From GCA-2786165 sp964625775 (lineage in GTDB: Bacteria; Pseudomonadota; Gammaproteobacteria; Legionellales; Legionellaceae): a stretch of DNA of 51,379 bases. The stretch is taken from positions 1 to 51,379 of the forward strand of contig CAZVEH010000014.1 of NCBI GenBank assembly GCA_964625775.1, given 5' to 3'. Below, one piece after another: positions 24,377-35,191 of this stretch; position 1 is the stretch's first letter; each line of letters begins with the position of its first letter. The translations under genes were made by a program, and so were the position numbers. The notes beneath the pieces are model-generated. The model ran no database searches, was not told the origin of the DNA, and worked only from the letters and a program-made list of their open reading frames with translations.

Positions 24377-27300
24377 TTGGCTAGTTTATTTGAAAACTTC
24401 AGTACGACCCTACTATCTTTTGGCAATAAAATAATTAAAACATTTTTCAGCAGTACAAAAGATAAGAGTCAATCCCAATTTTTTCCTGAGCTTTTTGAAC
24501 AGCAAGCCAGAAAAACTCCGAAAGCAACTGCGGTGATCTGTGGCGGCGAATCACTCACATACGAAGCTCTAAATTCTAAAAGCACTCAATTGGCACTCTA
24601 TTTGCAAAAACTCGGTGTGCGCTCTGATGTGCTAGTGGCTGTATGTATGGATAGATCCTTAGATATGATAGTGACTTTGATAGGCATCATGAAAGCAGGG
24701 GGCGCTTATGTTCCTTTGGACTCCAATTTTCCTATCGATCGCCTGGGTTATATGATTGATGATAGTAAAGTCTCTATCATTATGACGCATTCGACTTTAT
24801 TAAAAAAACTTCCCATACTCTCTCAAAAAACCAAAACAACTATTTCGCTGGATCTTGAATGGTATCATATTCAAAAGACGGCTGAAAACGTCAATAAGCA
24901 GTTAAGAGAAGATATTGATCCGGGTGATTTAGCTTATGTGATTTATACCTCGGGGAGCACTGGTCGCCCTAAAGGTGTCATGATTACTCATTGTGCGTTA
25001 GCCAATTTTTTAATTTCCATGCAAAAAAAACCACGTTTATCTGCTTCTGATAAATGGTTAGCGATTACAACTTTTTGTTTTGATATTGCAGCATTAGAAT
25101 TGTACTTGCCTTTGCTGGTTGGTGCTCAATGTTATATCTGTTCAACAGAAACAGTAAAAAATATTGAGCAATTAATGCTTGAGATCGAGCAAGTAAAGCC
25201 AACAATTATGCAGGCCACGCCAACGACCTGGAACATGCTGTTTCAGGCAGGCTGGAGGAACAAAGAAAAACTAAGAATCCTTTGTGGAGGAGAAGCTTTA
25301 TCTGAGTCCCTAAAAAATAAGTTTTTAAGTTCTAAAAGTGAGGCCTGGAATTTATATGGACCCACAGAAACAACAATATGGTCTACCATTAATCTTATTT
25401 CGAGTGCTGGTTCGCCTCATAACATTGGTAAACCCATTGCAAACACTGATGTGTATATTTTGAGCGAATCTAAAGAAATATTGCCAATAGGTTCTGTAGG
25501 CGAGCTGTGCATTGCTGGTAAGGGTGTGGCGAGAGGGTATCTCAACAAACCGGAACTAAACAAAGATAAGTTTATTACTTGTGATTTTGATCCTTCATTA
25601 CGACTTTATCGTACTGGTGACTTAGGACGGTGGTGTGACAATGGCACAATCGAGTTTTTAGGTCGAATAGACCACCAAGTAAAAATACGAGGATTTCGGA
25701 TTGAACTCACTGAAATCGATACAGTTCTTGATAATTATCCAGGCATTCAAACCAGTATTTGCATCGTAAAAGAGTTACGAGGGCAAGAGCAATTACTTAG
25801 CTATTACGTTACATCACCTGAAATTAGTATGCCATTAGATGTTTTAGACATCAGAAAACATTTAAGCAACAAACTACCAGATTATATGATCCCCGCTTTA
25901 TTTATTAAAATCGATAAACTCCCTTTAACTTTAAATGGGAAAGTTGATCGAAAACTATTAAGAGATAGAGCTATTGAGCCAGAATTAGCATCAATCAATA
26001 GAGTCTCAATATCGCCAGTTCTAGCTCAAGTAAGTCAATTGTGGACAGATATTCTCAATATTGAAAATATTGATATGCACGCTAGTTTTTTTGATATGGG
26101 TGGTAATTCGGTATTAGGCATGGCTCTTGTGAAAACGATTATGGAAAAAATACATCCTAATTTTTCTATTACGACATTGTTTGAACATAATACGATAGCC
26201 AAATTATCCAGGTATATAGAAGAGAGCCAAAATATCAAGCGCCCAGTTATTGAGCCATTGATGAGAGGCAATGAATATAGTGTCGTTAACAAACAAGAAA
26301 ACACGCATTTTTCAGAAAATCAATATTCAGATATTGCAATTGTTGGTATGGCGGGGAAATTCCCAGAAGCAAATGATTTGGAAGAATTTTGGGATAATAT
26401 TATTGAAGGTAAAAATTGTCTAACCACTATTCCCGGTGATCGTTGGAGTTGGCAAAAAGTATATGGGGATGTTACCAAAGATGATAATAAAACGAGTATT
26501 ACATGGGGTGGTTTTATCTCAGGCATAAAGGCTTTCGATCCCTTGTTTTTTGGTATTTCCCCACGTGAAGCTGAGCTCATGGATCCACAACAACGCCTGT
26601 TGATGACTTATACTTGGCTTGCATTAGAAAATGCAGGAATACCTCCAGCTGTTTTTGCAGAGAAAAAAACAGGCGTTTTTATCGCTGCTTCGCCAAATCA
26701 GTATCATTCATTGATCCCCGGTACTCCAGAAAATAATCCATATATATTGACAAGCAGCATACTTTCTATGATACCAAATAGAATTTCCCATGTATTTGAT
26801 TTTTGTGGGCCAAGCGAACTTTGTGAGGTAACTTGTTCTTCCTCATTGGTTGCCATTCATCGTGCCATACAATCTATCCATCGTGGGGAATGTGAACAGG
26901 CCATTGTGGGGGCTGTGAATTTACTACTCTCACCCAGAGAGCATATTGCTTATGAATCAATGGGTTTACTGAGTACCAGCTCATCAATACTTTCTTTTCA
27001 AGAGAAAGCGGATGGATATGCTCGTGGAGAAGGGATAGGTGTTCTTATTCTGAAGCCTTTAAAACTTGCTACTGAAAATCGCGATATTATTCATGCCGTG
27101 ATCAAAGGTTCTGGTGTTTGTCATGGAGGTAAGGGCATGTCATTAACGGCACCCAATGAAAATGGCATGAGGGTGGCTATGATGGATGCTTATAAGATGG
27201 CATCCATCCATCCGCAAACAGTGGGTTACATAGAAGCACATGGGACAGCTGCTCCAATAGGGGATAGAATTGAGGTTCATGCTCTAAAATCAGCTTTTCA

Positions 27301-27637
27301 TAGTCTCTCTGCTCATTTTGGTCCTTTACCTATAGAAAACAAATGTTATTTGGGTAGTCTAAAACCCAGCATTGGTCATTGTGAAATAGCCGCAGGAATG
27401 GCCGCGCTTATTAAAGTGGTTAAAGCGCTACAACATAAAACAATTCCAGGACTTCCGAATTTTACTACTCTTAATGAAGATATTTCATTAATTGATAGTC
27501 CGTTTCATATGACAAAACAGAATAATAAGTGGGATTTCGTTACTGATATAGACGGTAAAGCTTTACCGCGTCGTGCTAGTGTGAATAGCTATGGGTTTGG
27601 TGTAAATGCACATATTGTAGTCGAAGAGTATATTTAA
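24377..27637 (+). CDS. NRPS/PKS hybrid: A(Gly)-PCP-KS loading protein
   Basis: A 1086-residue protein that starts with TTG; AAGGA six bases upstream supports this. Domains: adenylation (about 40-525) with YTSGSTGRPKG (190-200), NLYGPTETT (325-333), YRTGDLGRW (411-419) and LNGKVDRK (519-526); peptidyl carrier (about 545-615) with Ser578 in GGNS; ketosynthase (about 651-1086) with Cys820 (VTCSSS), His955 (EAHGT) and His1001 (SIGH), so fully catalytic. The eight-plus-two residue specificity code reads DILQLGLIWK, which is the known glycine code. There is no condensation domain in front, so this looks like a glycine-loading module feeding the first chain extension. The protein stops directly after KS; its usual linker is on the next protein. 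Confidence 0.93.
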   Translation: MASLFENFSTTLLSFGNKIIKTFFSSTKDKSQSQFFPELFEQQARKTPKATAVICGGESLTYEALNSKSTQLALYLQKLGVRSDVLVAVCMDRSLDMIVTLIGIMKAGGAYVPLDSNFPIDRLGYMIDDSKVSIIMTHSTLLKKLPILSQKTKTTISLDLEWYHIQKTAENVNKQLREDIDPGDLAYVIYTSGSTGRPKGVMITHCALANFLISMQKKPRLSASDKWLAITTFCFDIAALELYLPLLVGAQCYICSTETVKNIEQLMLEIEQVKPTIMQATPTTWNMLFQAGWRNKEKLRILCGGEALSESLKNKFLSSKSEAWNLYGPTETTIWSTINLISSAGSPHNIGKPIANTDVYILSESKEILPIGSVGELCIAGKGVARGYLNKPELNKDKFITCDFDPSLRLYRTGDLGRWCDNGTIEFLGRIDHQVKIRGFRIELTEIDTVLDNYPGIQTSICIVKELRGQEQLLSYYVTSPEISMPLDVLDIRKHLSNKLPDYMIPALFIKIDKLPLTLNGKVDRKLLRDRAIEPELASINRVSISPVLAQVSQLWTDILNIENIDMHASFFDMGGNSVLGMALVKTIMEKIHPNFSITTLFEHNTIAKLSRYIEESQNIKRPVIEPLMRGNEYSVVNKQENTHFSENQYSDIAIVGMAGKFPEANDLEEFWDNIIEGKNCLTTIPGDRWSWQKVYGDVTKDDNKTSITWGGFISGIKAFDPLFFGISPREAELMDPQQRLLMTYTWLALENAGIPPAVFAEKKTGVFIAASPNQYHSLIPGTPENNPYILTSSILSMIPNRISHVFDFCGPSELCEVTCSSSLVAIHRAIQSIHRGECEQAIVGAVNLLLSPREHIAYESMGLLSTSSSILSFQEKADGYARGEGIGVLILKPLKLATENRDIIHAVIKGSGVCHGGKGMSLTAPNENGMRVAMMDAYKMASIHPQTVGYIEAHGTAAPIGDRIEVHALKSAFHSLSAHFGPLPIENKCYLGSLKPSIGHCEIAAGMAALIKVVKALQHKTIPGLPNFTTLNEDISLIDSPFHMTKQNNKWDFVTDIDGKALPRRASVNSYGFGVNAHIVVEEYI

Positions 27638-27715
27638 ACCGCGTTTCGCAACCGAATATGTGTCACTCAAGAGACGGTCATGGGTTGTTTTCTGAATTAA
27701 CTAAGAGATTTGTAA

Positions 27716-30700
27716 ATGGATAGTAAACATTTAGAGATGATTATATTTTCTGCTAAAAATGCAACGCAACTCAATTTTCTGTTGCAAAAAATGAAAATAT
27801 TTTTACTGAAACATCAGCAGTCATGTATCCATGATATTGCCTATACATTGCAAACGGGGCGTACAGCTTTTTGTGAACGTATAGCTATTTTAGCGGAAAC
27901 AACTAAAGATTTATTAACTCTTATCGTAGAAATTTTAGAGCAGGAAACGATAGTGAGTTCGCGCATTATATGTAAGAGTGATGCTCTTGATCTATCATTA
28001 TACACACAAGAAGATCTGAGTTCTATCATATTGAAAAATGATAAGATTGCGCTTGCTAAACATTGGGTGTCTGGTGTTGATATATCATGGCAATCAATCG
28101 CTAGATCAAACCCAGCAAAAAGAATCGAATTGCCTGGGTATGCTTTTTCAGAGACAGAATATTGGTTGCCTGAAACCACGAATTTTGAAATGAGTCATTT
28201 AACAGAGAGTGTGACCAATAACAACAATCTTAAAGATCAACAAAGGAAGCGTATTTGTGTGATAGGAGCAGGACCTTCTGGATTGGTTATGGCTAAATCG
28301 TTGCTAGAAGAAGGCCATTTACCTACGATATTTGAAATCAAAGCTCATTTGGGAGGAGTTTGGAACCCTGCACAGAATAAATCCTCCGGTGTTTATAAAA
28401 AAACACGATTTCAAAACTCAAAAGACACCAGTTTTTTTTCTGACTTCTATCCCAAAGACACACCAGAGTTGTTCTTAAGTGCAAACCAGGTGCTGGATTA
28501 TTTATATCAGTATAGTGAGCGATTTAATCTTCTGCCCTATACACAATTTAACAGCAAAGTATTGTCTGTTCGACAATATGATCATCAGCAATGGTGTGTT
28601 GTGGTCAGGCAAAACAATCAAGACAAAGAGTTGCTTTTTGATGGCGTGGCATTATGTCATGGTCGGTATGCTACCCCATGGTACCCTGATATTGAGAGTT
28701 TGGATCAGTTTAAAGGGGAGGTTCTACATTCTGGGCAATATATAGATAACCGTATTTTTAAAGGCAAACGTGTTCTGGTTATTGGGAATGGTGTTAGTGG
28801 CATGGATATTGCGGAAGACGCTACAGAGACTGCCGCTCAAGTTTTCTGGAGTATGCGTTCACTAAAACTTGTTCTTCCTAGAATGGTAGGCTTTTTACCG
28901 AATGACTTTGTTTCGCCTGCAAGACTACTTGTTCCGAATAATATTGAGGAAATCATGAATAGGTTAAAGTATTCTGATCCCGCTTATTATAAATTTTATC
29001 AAGAAAGTGGTCTGATTCCAACTTTAAAAGAAGTTATGACATATCCATTTATTCATGTGAACGATAATGTGATTAGGTTGGTCGCTCAAGGAAAAATTAC
29101 AGCTATTGTCGATAACATTCAGTCTTTTTCAGAAAAAAGTTGCCATCACATCAATCATAGCATCAAAGATATTGATATGGTGGTATTTTGCACTGGTTAT
29201 CAGAACGAGAAGGACTTTGAATACATCAAAGATGTTACGATAGAAAAGGATTTTGCGATGGGTCTGTTCCATTATAAAAACCCAAGCATGGTTAATACCT
29301 ATGGACTAAATGATATTGGGACAACAGGCACGTTTCCTTATTTGGAGATGGTCGCAAGGTGGTATGCACAAATTATTTCAGGTAAGTACCAATTGAATCA
29401 ACAAGAACTAGAGAGTCGAGTTAATTCAAAAGATATTATTGTTGCTCCGCTTTCTAATATCGTAATGGCCTTAAAATTAGGGTTGTTACCTAATCCATCG
29501 AAACAGTTTAAAGAATTTTGGACATTATTTACCAGCCCTTCTTTTCCCGTGATGTTTCGATTATATGGAGATCAAGCCGATTCTTCATTAAAAAATATTT
29601 TGGCGATGAGCACGCAGCGTTCCATGATCCAAAATGAACAAAATGACCCTGCACTGCTTAATATAATGCATCGTATATTGGGGGGCTTTGAGCGCGCGCA
29701 TCTAGACGATCTGCTGAGACGCGAAGAAATTCTTAAAGAAGATCATGCAGCAGCTTTGGGTGTTAAACCTGAGCGAATTGTTTTGGATTGGGGCTTGCAG
29801 TTCATATCATGCGATATACAACCACAATCGCAGGAGATACAACAATTTAATCAAGAAATAGATGTGGAAGAGGTAGAAGAACGGCTATTAGATATTATGG
29901 CAAATAGTATAAAACTAAAAAAAGATGCGATTGATCTTGATGCTAATCTAAGCTCATATGGTCTGAGTTCTATCACCTTAACGGCTTTTGCAACCAAAAT
30001 AATGGCAGCTTTTCCAGGGGCTCATTTTAAACCAGTAACTTTTATTGAATACCCTACGCTTAAAAAACTAGCTTATCATTTATGTAAATACTTATTAACA
30101 GATCGTATTCAAACAAATAAAACAGTAGACACTGATAAGACTCCGTTAACATCCAGAGCGCCCGTTATTAATCATGACGAAACATCAAACAAATCTTCAT
30201 TCATGAAACAGGAGCCTATTGAGGACATAGATGGTATTGCAATTATCGGTATCAGTGGAAAATTCCCAGGTGCGGAAACTGTTATTGAGTTTTGGGATAA
30301 TTTGTTAGGGAATAAAACAACTATCGCTGAAATCCCAGATGACCGTTGGGATTGGAAAAATTTTTACGGTCACCCGGATGAGGATAATAAAACAGATTGT
30401 AACAAAGGCTCTTTTATTGACCATGTAAAAAGCTTTGATGCTGAACATTTTGGTGTACCTTCGGAGGATGCTCGTTTCATTGATCCCCAACATAGGTTAT
30501 TGCTAGAAGTGATTTGGCAGGGTCTAGAAAATGCGGGCTATACCAAAGATTTTCTTTATGAGAAATCAATCGGCTTATTTGTGGGCGTTGAAAGACAAGA
30601 CTACTCTGATTTAATTAAGGCATTTGGACATCCTATAGAAGGATATATCAGCACAGGCAACTCACATTCGATGTTGGTGAATAGAGCGTCCCATTTTTTT

Positions 30701-33700
30701 GGTTGGAAAGGACCTAGTATGGCGATTAATGCTGCTTGTTGTAGCTCATTTGTAGCGTTACAAGCAGCTATTAATAGTATTCAGGGTGGGCAAGCTGAGA
30801 TGGTTGTAGCAGGAGGAGTAAATCTACTCCTGTCTCCCGATCTATTTATTTATAATCGAAAGCTAGGCCTATTTACTGGAGAAGACACTGTCAAACCTTT
30901 CAGTAAAAATGCCACAGGCCATCTATTTTCAGAGGGCTTGGCGGTGGTCGTTTTAAAAAAATATGCTGATGCCGTTAGGGATCGAGATAATATTTACGGG
31001 GTTATTAAAGGAATTTCAGTGAGGCATGGCGGTCAAGGTGTTTTTCTAACTGCCCCTAATTTACAGTCGCATAAAAATGTTATCAATCAAGCGCTTTCAC
31101 TTGCAGGTTTGGCCCCGAATGATATCAATTATATTGAAGCGCAAGGTACAGCAAATGAGTTATCGGATATTGTCGAATTAAAAGCTTATCATGATGTTTT
31201 TTCCATGAAAACAAATGGCTCGTTACCGATCGGAACTGTTACCGGACATACGGGACATTTCGCTGGTGCATCTGGCATTGTTGCGTTAATAAAAGCTGTT
31301 ATGTCTTTAAAAAATAATGAGTTGATTAAAGTCAGGAACTTTGATCAATTAAGCTGGCATCCTGATGAGGGCGCATTATCGTGTGAGATTGTCACGGACA
31401 ACACACCTTGGCCCAAATGCTACCACAATGGGAAGCAAATATCTCGAAAAGTGGGTATACACAATTTTGGATTTGGTGGTAATACCGGCCATTTGATCCT
31501 CGAGGAACATTGCGAAGTTGCCTCCGAGAAGGAAAATAATATCAACGATGTTATTATTTTGCTTTCTTCGGCCAGCCTGGCTCAATTAAAGTCAGCGGCT
31601 AGCCGACTTCTTACTTACATAAAAAAAGAAGAACATAAATATTATGGTTTGGCTGAGCTCAATCTTTTGGATTTGGCCTATACATTGCAAGTTGGGCGCC
31701 AAGCCATGGATTATAGAGTTGTCTTTCTTGTGCGTTCTGCCACCGAGTTAATGGATAAATTATTGGCTTTTTGTAACGATGTGCCGGATAAGGCAGGGTG
31801 CTATCAAAGCAATAGAACGATGGGAAAAGAAATTATTGCCACTTTTTCTCAGCAGGAGCTCAATCATTTTATTTTGCAGTGGATTGATCATGGCGATGTA
31901 TGGAAAATAGGGAAGCTGTGGGCTAAGGGCGTGATGATTGATTGGGAGCAATTATATTGGGTGTCTGACAAACCCAAAAAAATCCCACTTCCTACCTATC
32001 CATTTATTCAGACTTCTTATTGGCATAATGAGGCAGTTGATAAAGATAGTGAAAACAATTCGCTTTATTCTGATTCTAACCCAGAAAATACCATCAAAGA
32101 GTTTTCGGCTTTGCAGACTCGGGCAGAACAATATAATTATGTACAACATCATGTATGTGAGCTGATCAAGGAACTTATGGGCCAAAATCTTGTATCTTTT
32201 ACTCCGGAAGATACGATCACTTCGCTTGGAATGGATTCTTTGACCTGGCAATCCCTAAGAGAACGTCTAAAAAATCAGTATAATTATGTATTAACAGTGT
32301 CATCTTTGATTGATGGTATCACTATTGCCTCGATCTCTGAACATCTGACAGATAGATTACAAAAAAATACTGATATCTTGCAGAATCCCAGTCATAGGAT
32401 AATGACTACTGTCGCTGCTGATCAGTTTGATGCTTTTCCCCTTACAGCAATGCAAGAGTCATTTTTTGTGGGTCGTGTATTAAACGATACAAATAGGAAT
32501 ACAAGCGTTGGGGCGCAAATTTATATTGAAATATCCGAAAAAGATCTTTCATTGCCACAGTTGGCCGCAGCCTGGGAAAAATTGATTCATTATCACGGTA
32601 TGTTGCGAGCTATAATCAATGCAGAGGGTACTCAACAAATTTTAAGTTCTGTGCCTTTGTACGATATTGCTATGGATGATTATAGTCAGCTAAATTTGTC
32701 GCAATTAGCAATTGCATTGGAGAAAAAGAGAAAAAGAATTATTTATCGAGATTATGCAATTGGTGTTTGGCCATTATTCGAAATTAGTGTTTCAAAAGCA
32801 CAAACTGATCCATTTTTTATTATTCATTTTTCTATTAGTGAAATGATTGCTGATGCTGAGAGTTTAATCATACTTTTAAAGCAATGGCATCATTTATATT
32901 ATTTTCCTGAGATAAAACTCGAGGCATTAAGCTTAAGTTTTAGAGATTATGTGTTATTCAAAAATCAAATGGTTACAGACAAACACTATCAACGCTCTAT
33001 GCTGTATTGGACGGAGTTATTTAAAAATAAGCCAATTGAAACCCGATTACCTCGAGCAAACCAATATGATGATACTTCGCCCGTTCGCCAAAGGCATGTC
33101 AAGATAATTGACGAAAGTCTATGGGCGCTATTGAAACAGCGCGCTAAAACTCTGAAGGTGACAATGACTGGTTTACTCTTTACTGCGTTTTCCGAAGCCA
33201 TTTTACAAAACGTGAGTCATGAGGCATTTTCTTTGATAGCAACTTATTCTGGTCGACGAGACGTTCATCCTCAAGTACATCATGTTATTGGGCCTTTTTT
33301 ATCCACCTTCTTATTAATCGCCGAAAAATACAGTGCTTGTTCTCTACAAGAGAAGGTCCTTCTGAACCAAAAGCAATTATGGCAAGCTCTGGAGCATAGC
33401 GACGTGACTGGTGTTCAGGTTTTAAGAGCGTTGAAAAGAAGCAAAACTGTGGATACATCCTTGTCATTAGAGGTGGTATTTACAAGTCTTCTTGGTCTTC
33501 AACATGTCGATAATGACTGGTTGCGGGCTATGGCGCATATTAATTCCCGCCTTATTACCCCGCAAATTTTTTTCGAGCAACAATGTCTTGAATTGGAACA
33601 TAAGGGGCATCTAATCTTTGATGTGGCAGATAATTATTTTCCAGCTGAGATGATTGAGCAGATCATAGTAGCGTATTGCAATGTGCTGGAAAAATTAGCG

Positions 33701-35179
33701 CTTCATGACGAAGCCTGGGTAAGTCAACTGACTTATAGCAAAAACAAAGAGCATTTAGTTACTAAAAAAGCTTTGCCTATCAACTTAAGTGATGTTGAGT
33801 GGCTGCATGCACCCGAACAGCAATTTGAGTCTTTTCCGTTATCTGACATGCAAAGTGCTTATCTGTTTGGTCGCTTACGTCAGGGAAAACACGGTGAACC
33901 CAGCGGTCAGCTTTATCATGAGTTGCGGCTGCCTCCGATAAATATTTCCCTGCTAAATACTGCGCTGAATAAAGTTGTTTTGCGCCATGATATGTTGCGA
34001 GCAATTATCTCAGAACATGGTGATCAGAGAATAATCAAAGATGTGGCTCAATATGTTGTTACAGTCAAAGATTTACGAAATCATGCTCCTGAAAAGATAG
34101 AGAGGGCAATTCAGTTTGAGCGTCGTCGTTTAATCGATACTGTTTTTCCATTGGGCTGTGGACCTTTTTTCGAAGTGACGGCCACAATGATTGATCATAC
34201 AACGACAATCCTGCATTTTAGTGTTGATTTTTTAATAATGGATGTGTTTAGTTTTAATATCATGCTGAGGGATTTATTTTTCTTTTATAACCATCCAGAT
34301 AAGCAACTCCCGCCTTTAAGCTTTTCTTTCCGCGATTATTTCATAACGTTAAATAAGCACAAAAAAACAACTCAAGGGTTGATGTCGATACAATATTGGC
34401 AAGAGAAATTTGCTAACTTACCTTCCGGACCTCCGTTGGACTATATCCACCAGGATGTTCAGCCAGCTTTGGTCATCCGAAGAAGACTCAGTAAAAAAAT
34501 TCAAAATGTGACACCGCTGACTGAAATAGCTACCGTTATGAATGTACCATTGGGGATAATTCTATTAACCGTTTTTGTGCAATTGCTTGTTTTGAAATGC
34601 CAATCGAGCCAAGCTTTTACTTTGGTTGTGGTTAACTGGGACAGGCTAGCAATACATCATGATATTAATGATGTATTGGGTGATTTTACGCGTTTGTCTT
34701 GGTTAGTATTTGAAGCGAAAAATAATTCGGATTTATTTTCAGATCAAGTAAGATCCATTTATCAATCATGGCTTTACGATAAGGCGCATGCGGCAACATC
34801 TGGACTACAAGAATTAAGAAGACAAATACATAAACAGGGTAAGAAGGTCAGTTTGCCCATAGTATTTACCAATTTAACCCCAGCGGTGGTGATTGAAACG
34901 CCTAAATATACTCAAATTACCGATGGTTTATCTCAAACCTCAAATGTATATTTGGATGCGATTTGTGAAATGTTTCATGATGAGTTGCATATTCATTTCG
35001 ACATTCTAGATCACGTTTTTCCGCCGCACTTGATCGATGAATTATTTAATGAGTATGTAACGGCAATTGAAGCCCTGGCTCAAACAGGTAGACATTGGAA
35101 AAACTTTGATTTACTTGATGATGAGATCATTGAAGAGATTTTAGAAGATGAATCATCATCAACAGATTCGAATCGTTAA
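27716..35179 (+). CDS. trans-AT PKS/NRPS: linker-FMO-ACP-KS0-ACP-Cy-Cy
   Basis: A 2487-residue protein. Residues 38-152 are a post-KS linker (YTLQTGR ... LPGYAF). Residues 178-690 are a flavin monooxygenase with FAD site IGAGPSG (183-189), fingerprint FKGEVLHSGQY (332-342) and NADPH site IGNGVSG (356-362). ACP Ser752. KS about 838-1265 has Cys1008 but EAQGT, not EAHGT, at 1141-1145 (His to Gln), so is probably non-extending. Linker; ACP Ser1508. Cy1 about 1570-2000 reads SxxxxD at 1708-1713 and GPFL. Cy2 about 2038-2465 has DFLIMDVFS (2171-2179) and GDFT (2322-2325), the canonical heterocyclisation motifs. No AT or A domain is present. The flavin domain would oxidise the glycine-derived starter unit; Cy2 would cyclise the serine loaded by the next NRPS. 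Confidence 0.93.
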   Translation: MDSKHLEMIIFSAKNATQLNFLLQKMKIFLLKHQQSCIHDIAYTLQTGRTAFCERIAILAETTKDLLTLIVEILEQETIVSSRIICKSDALDLSLYTQEDLSSIILKNDKIALAKHWVSGVDISWQSIARSNPAKRIELPGYAFSETEYWLPETTNFEMSHLTESVTNNNNLKDQQRKRICVIGAGPSGLVMAKSLLEEGHLPTIFEIKAHLGGVWNPAQNKSSGVYKKTRFQNSKDTSFFSDFYPKDTPELFLSANQVLDYLYQYSERFNLLPYTQFNSKVLSVRQYDHQQWCVVVRQNNQDKELLFDGVALCHGRYATPWYPDIESLDQFKGEVLHSGQYIDNRIFKGKRVLVIGNGVSGMDIAEDATETAAQVFWSMRSLKLVLPRMVGFLPNDFVSPARLLVPNNIEEIMNRLKYSDPAYYKFYQESGLIPTLKEVMTYPFIHVNDNVIRLVAQGKITAIVDNIQSFSEKSCHHINHSIKDIDMVVFCTGYQNEKDFEYIKDVTIEKDFAMGLFHYKNPSMVNTYGLNDIGTTGTFPYLEMVARWYAQIISGKYQLNQQELESRVNSKDIIVAPLSNIVMALKLGLLPNPSKQFKEFWTLFTSPSFPVMFRLYGDQADSSLKNILAMSTQRSMIQNEQNDPALLNIMHRILGGFERAHLDDLLRREEILKEDHAAALGVKPERIVLDWGLQFISCDIQPQSQEIQQFNQEIDVEEVEERLLDIMANSIKLKKDAIDLDANLSSYGLSSITLTAFATKIMAAFPGAHFKPVTFIEYPTLKKLAYHLCKYLLTDRIQTNKTVDTDKTPLTSRAPVINHDETSNKSSFMKQEPIEDIDGIAIIGISGKFPGAETVIEFWDNLLGNKTTIAEIPDDRWDWKNFYGHPDEDNKTDCNKGSFIDHVKSFDAEHFGVPSEDARFIDPQHRLLLEVIWQGLENAGYTKDFLYEKSIGLFVGVERQDYSDLIKAFGHPIEGYISTGNSHSMLVNRASHFFGWKGPSMAINAACCSSFVALQAAINSIQGGQAEMVVAGGVNLLLSPDLFIYNRKLGLFTGEDTVKPFSKNATGHLFSEGLAVVVLKKYADAVRDRDNIYGVIKGISVRHGGQGVFLTAPNLQSHKNVINQALSLAGLAPNDINYIEAQGTANELSDIVELKAYHDVFSMKTNGSLPIGTVTGHTGHFAGASGIVALIKAVMSLKNNELIKVRNFDQLSWHPDEGALSCEIVTDNTPWPKCYHNGKQISRKVGIHNFGFGGNTGHLILEEHCEVASEKENNINDVIILLSSASLAQLKSAASRLLTYIKKEEHKYYGLAELNLLDLAYTLQVGRQAMDYRVVFLVRSATELMDKLLAFCNDVPDKAGCYQSNRTMGKEIIATFSQQELNHFILQWIDHGDVWKIGKLWAKGVMIDWEQLYWVSDKPKKIPLPTYPFIQTSYWHNEAVDKDSENNSLYSDSNPENTIKEFSALQTRAEQYNYVQHHVCELIKELMGQNLVSFTPEDTITSLGMDSLTWQSLRERLKNQYNYVLTVSSLIDGITIASISEHLTDRLQKNTDILQNPSHRIMTTVAADQFDAFPLTAMQESFFVGRVLNDTNRNTSVGAQIYIEISEKDLSLPQLAAAWEKLIHYHGMLRAIINAEGTQQILSSVPLYDIAMDDYSQLNLSQLAIALEKKRKRIIYRDYAIGVWPLFEISVSKAQTDPFFIIHFSISEMIADAESLIILLKQWHHLYYFPEIKLEALSLSFRDYVLFKNQMVTDKHYQRSMLYWTELFKNKPIETRLPRANQYDDTSPVRQRHVKIIDESLWALLKQRAKTLKVTMTGLLFTAFSEAILQNVSHEAFSLIATYSGRRDVHPQVHHVIGPFLSTFLLIAEKYSACSLQEKVLLNQKQLWQALEHSDVTGVQVLRALKRSKTVDTSLSLEVVFTSLLGLQHVDNDWLRAMAHINSRLITPQIFFEQQCLELEHKGHLIFDVADNYFPAEMIEQIIVAYCNVLEKLALHDEAWVSQLTYSKNKEHLVTKKALPINLSDVEWLHAPEQQFESFPLSDMQSAYLFGRLRQGKHGEPSGQLYHELRLPPINISLLNTALNKVVLRHDMLRAIISEHGDQRIIKDVAQYVVTVKDLRNHAPEKIERAIQFERRRLIDTVFPLGCGPFFEVTATMIDHTTTILHFSVDFLIMDVFSFNIMLRDLFFFYNHPDKQLPPLSFSFRDYFITLNKHKKTTQGLMSIQYWQEKFANLPSGPPLDYIHQDVQPALVIRRRLSKKIQNVTPLTEIATVMNVPLGIILLTVFVQLLVLKCQSSQAFTLVVVNWDRLAIHHDINDVLGDFTRLSWLVFEAKNNSDLFSDQVRSIYQSWLYDKAHAATSGLQELRRQIHKQGKKVSLPIVFTNLTPAVVIETPKYTQITDGLSQTSNVYLDAICEMFHDELHIHFDILDHVFPPHLIDELFNEYVTAIEALAQTGRHWKNFDLLDDEIIEEILEDESSSTDSNR

Positions 35180-35191
35180 TGGATGGTATGT

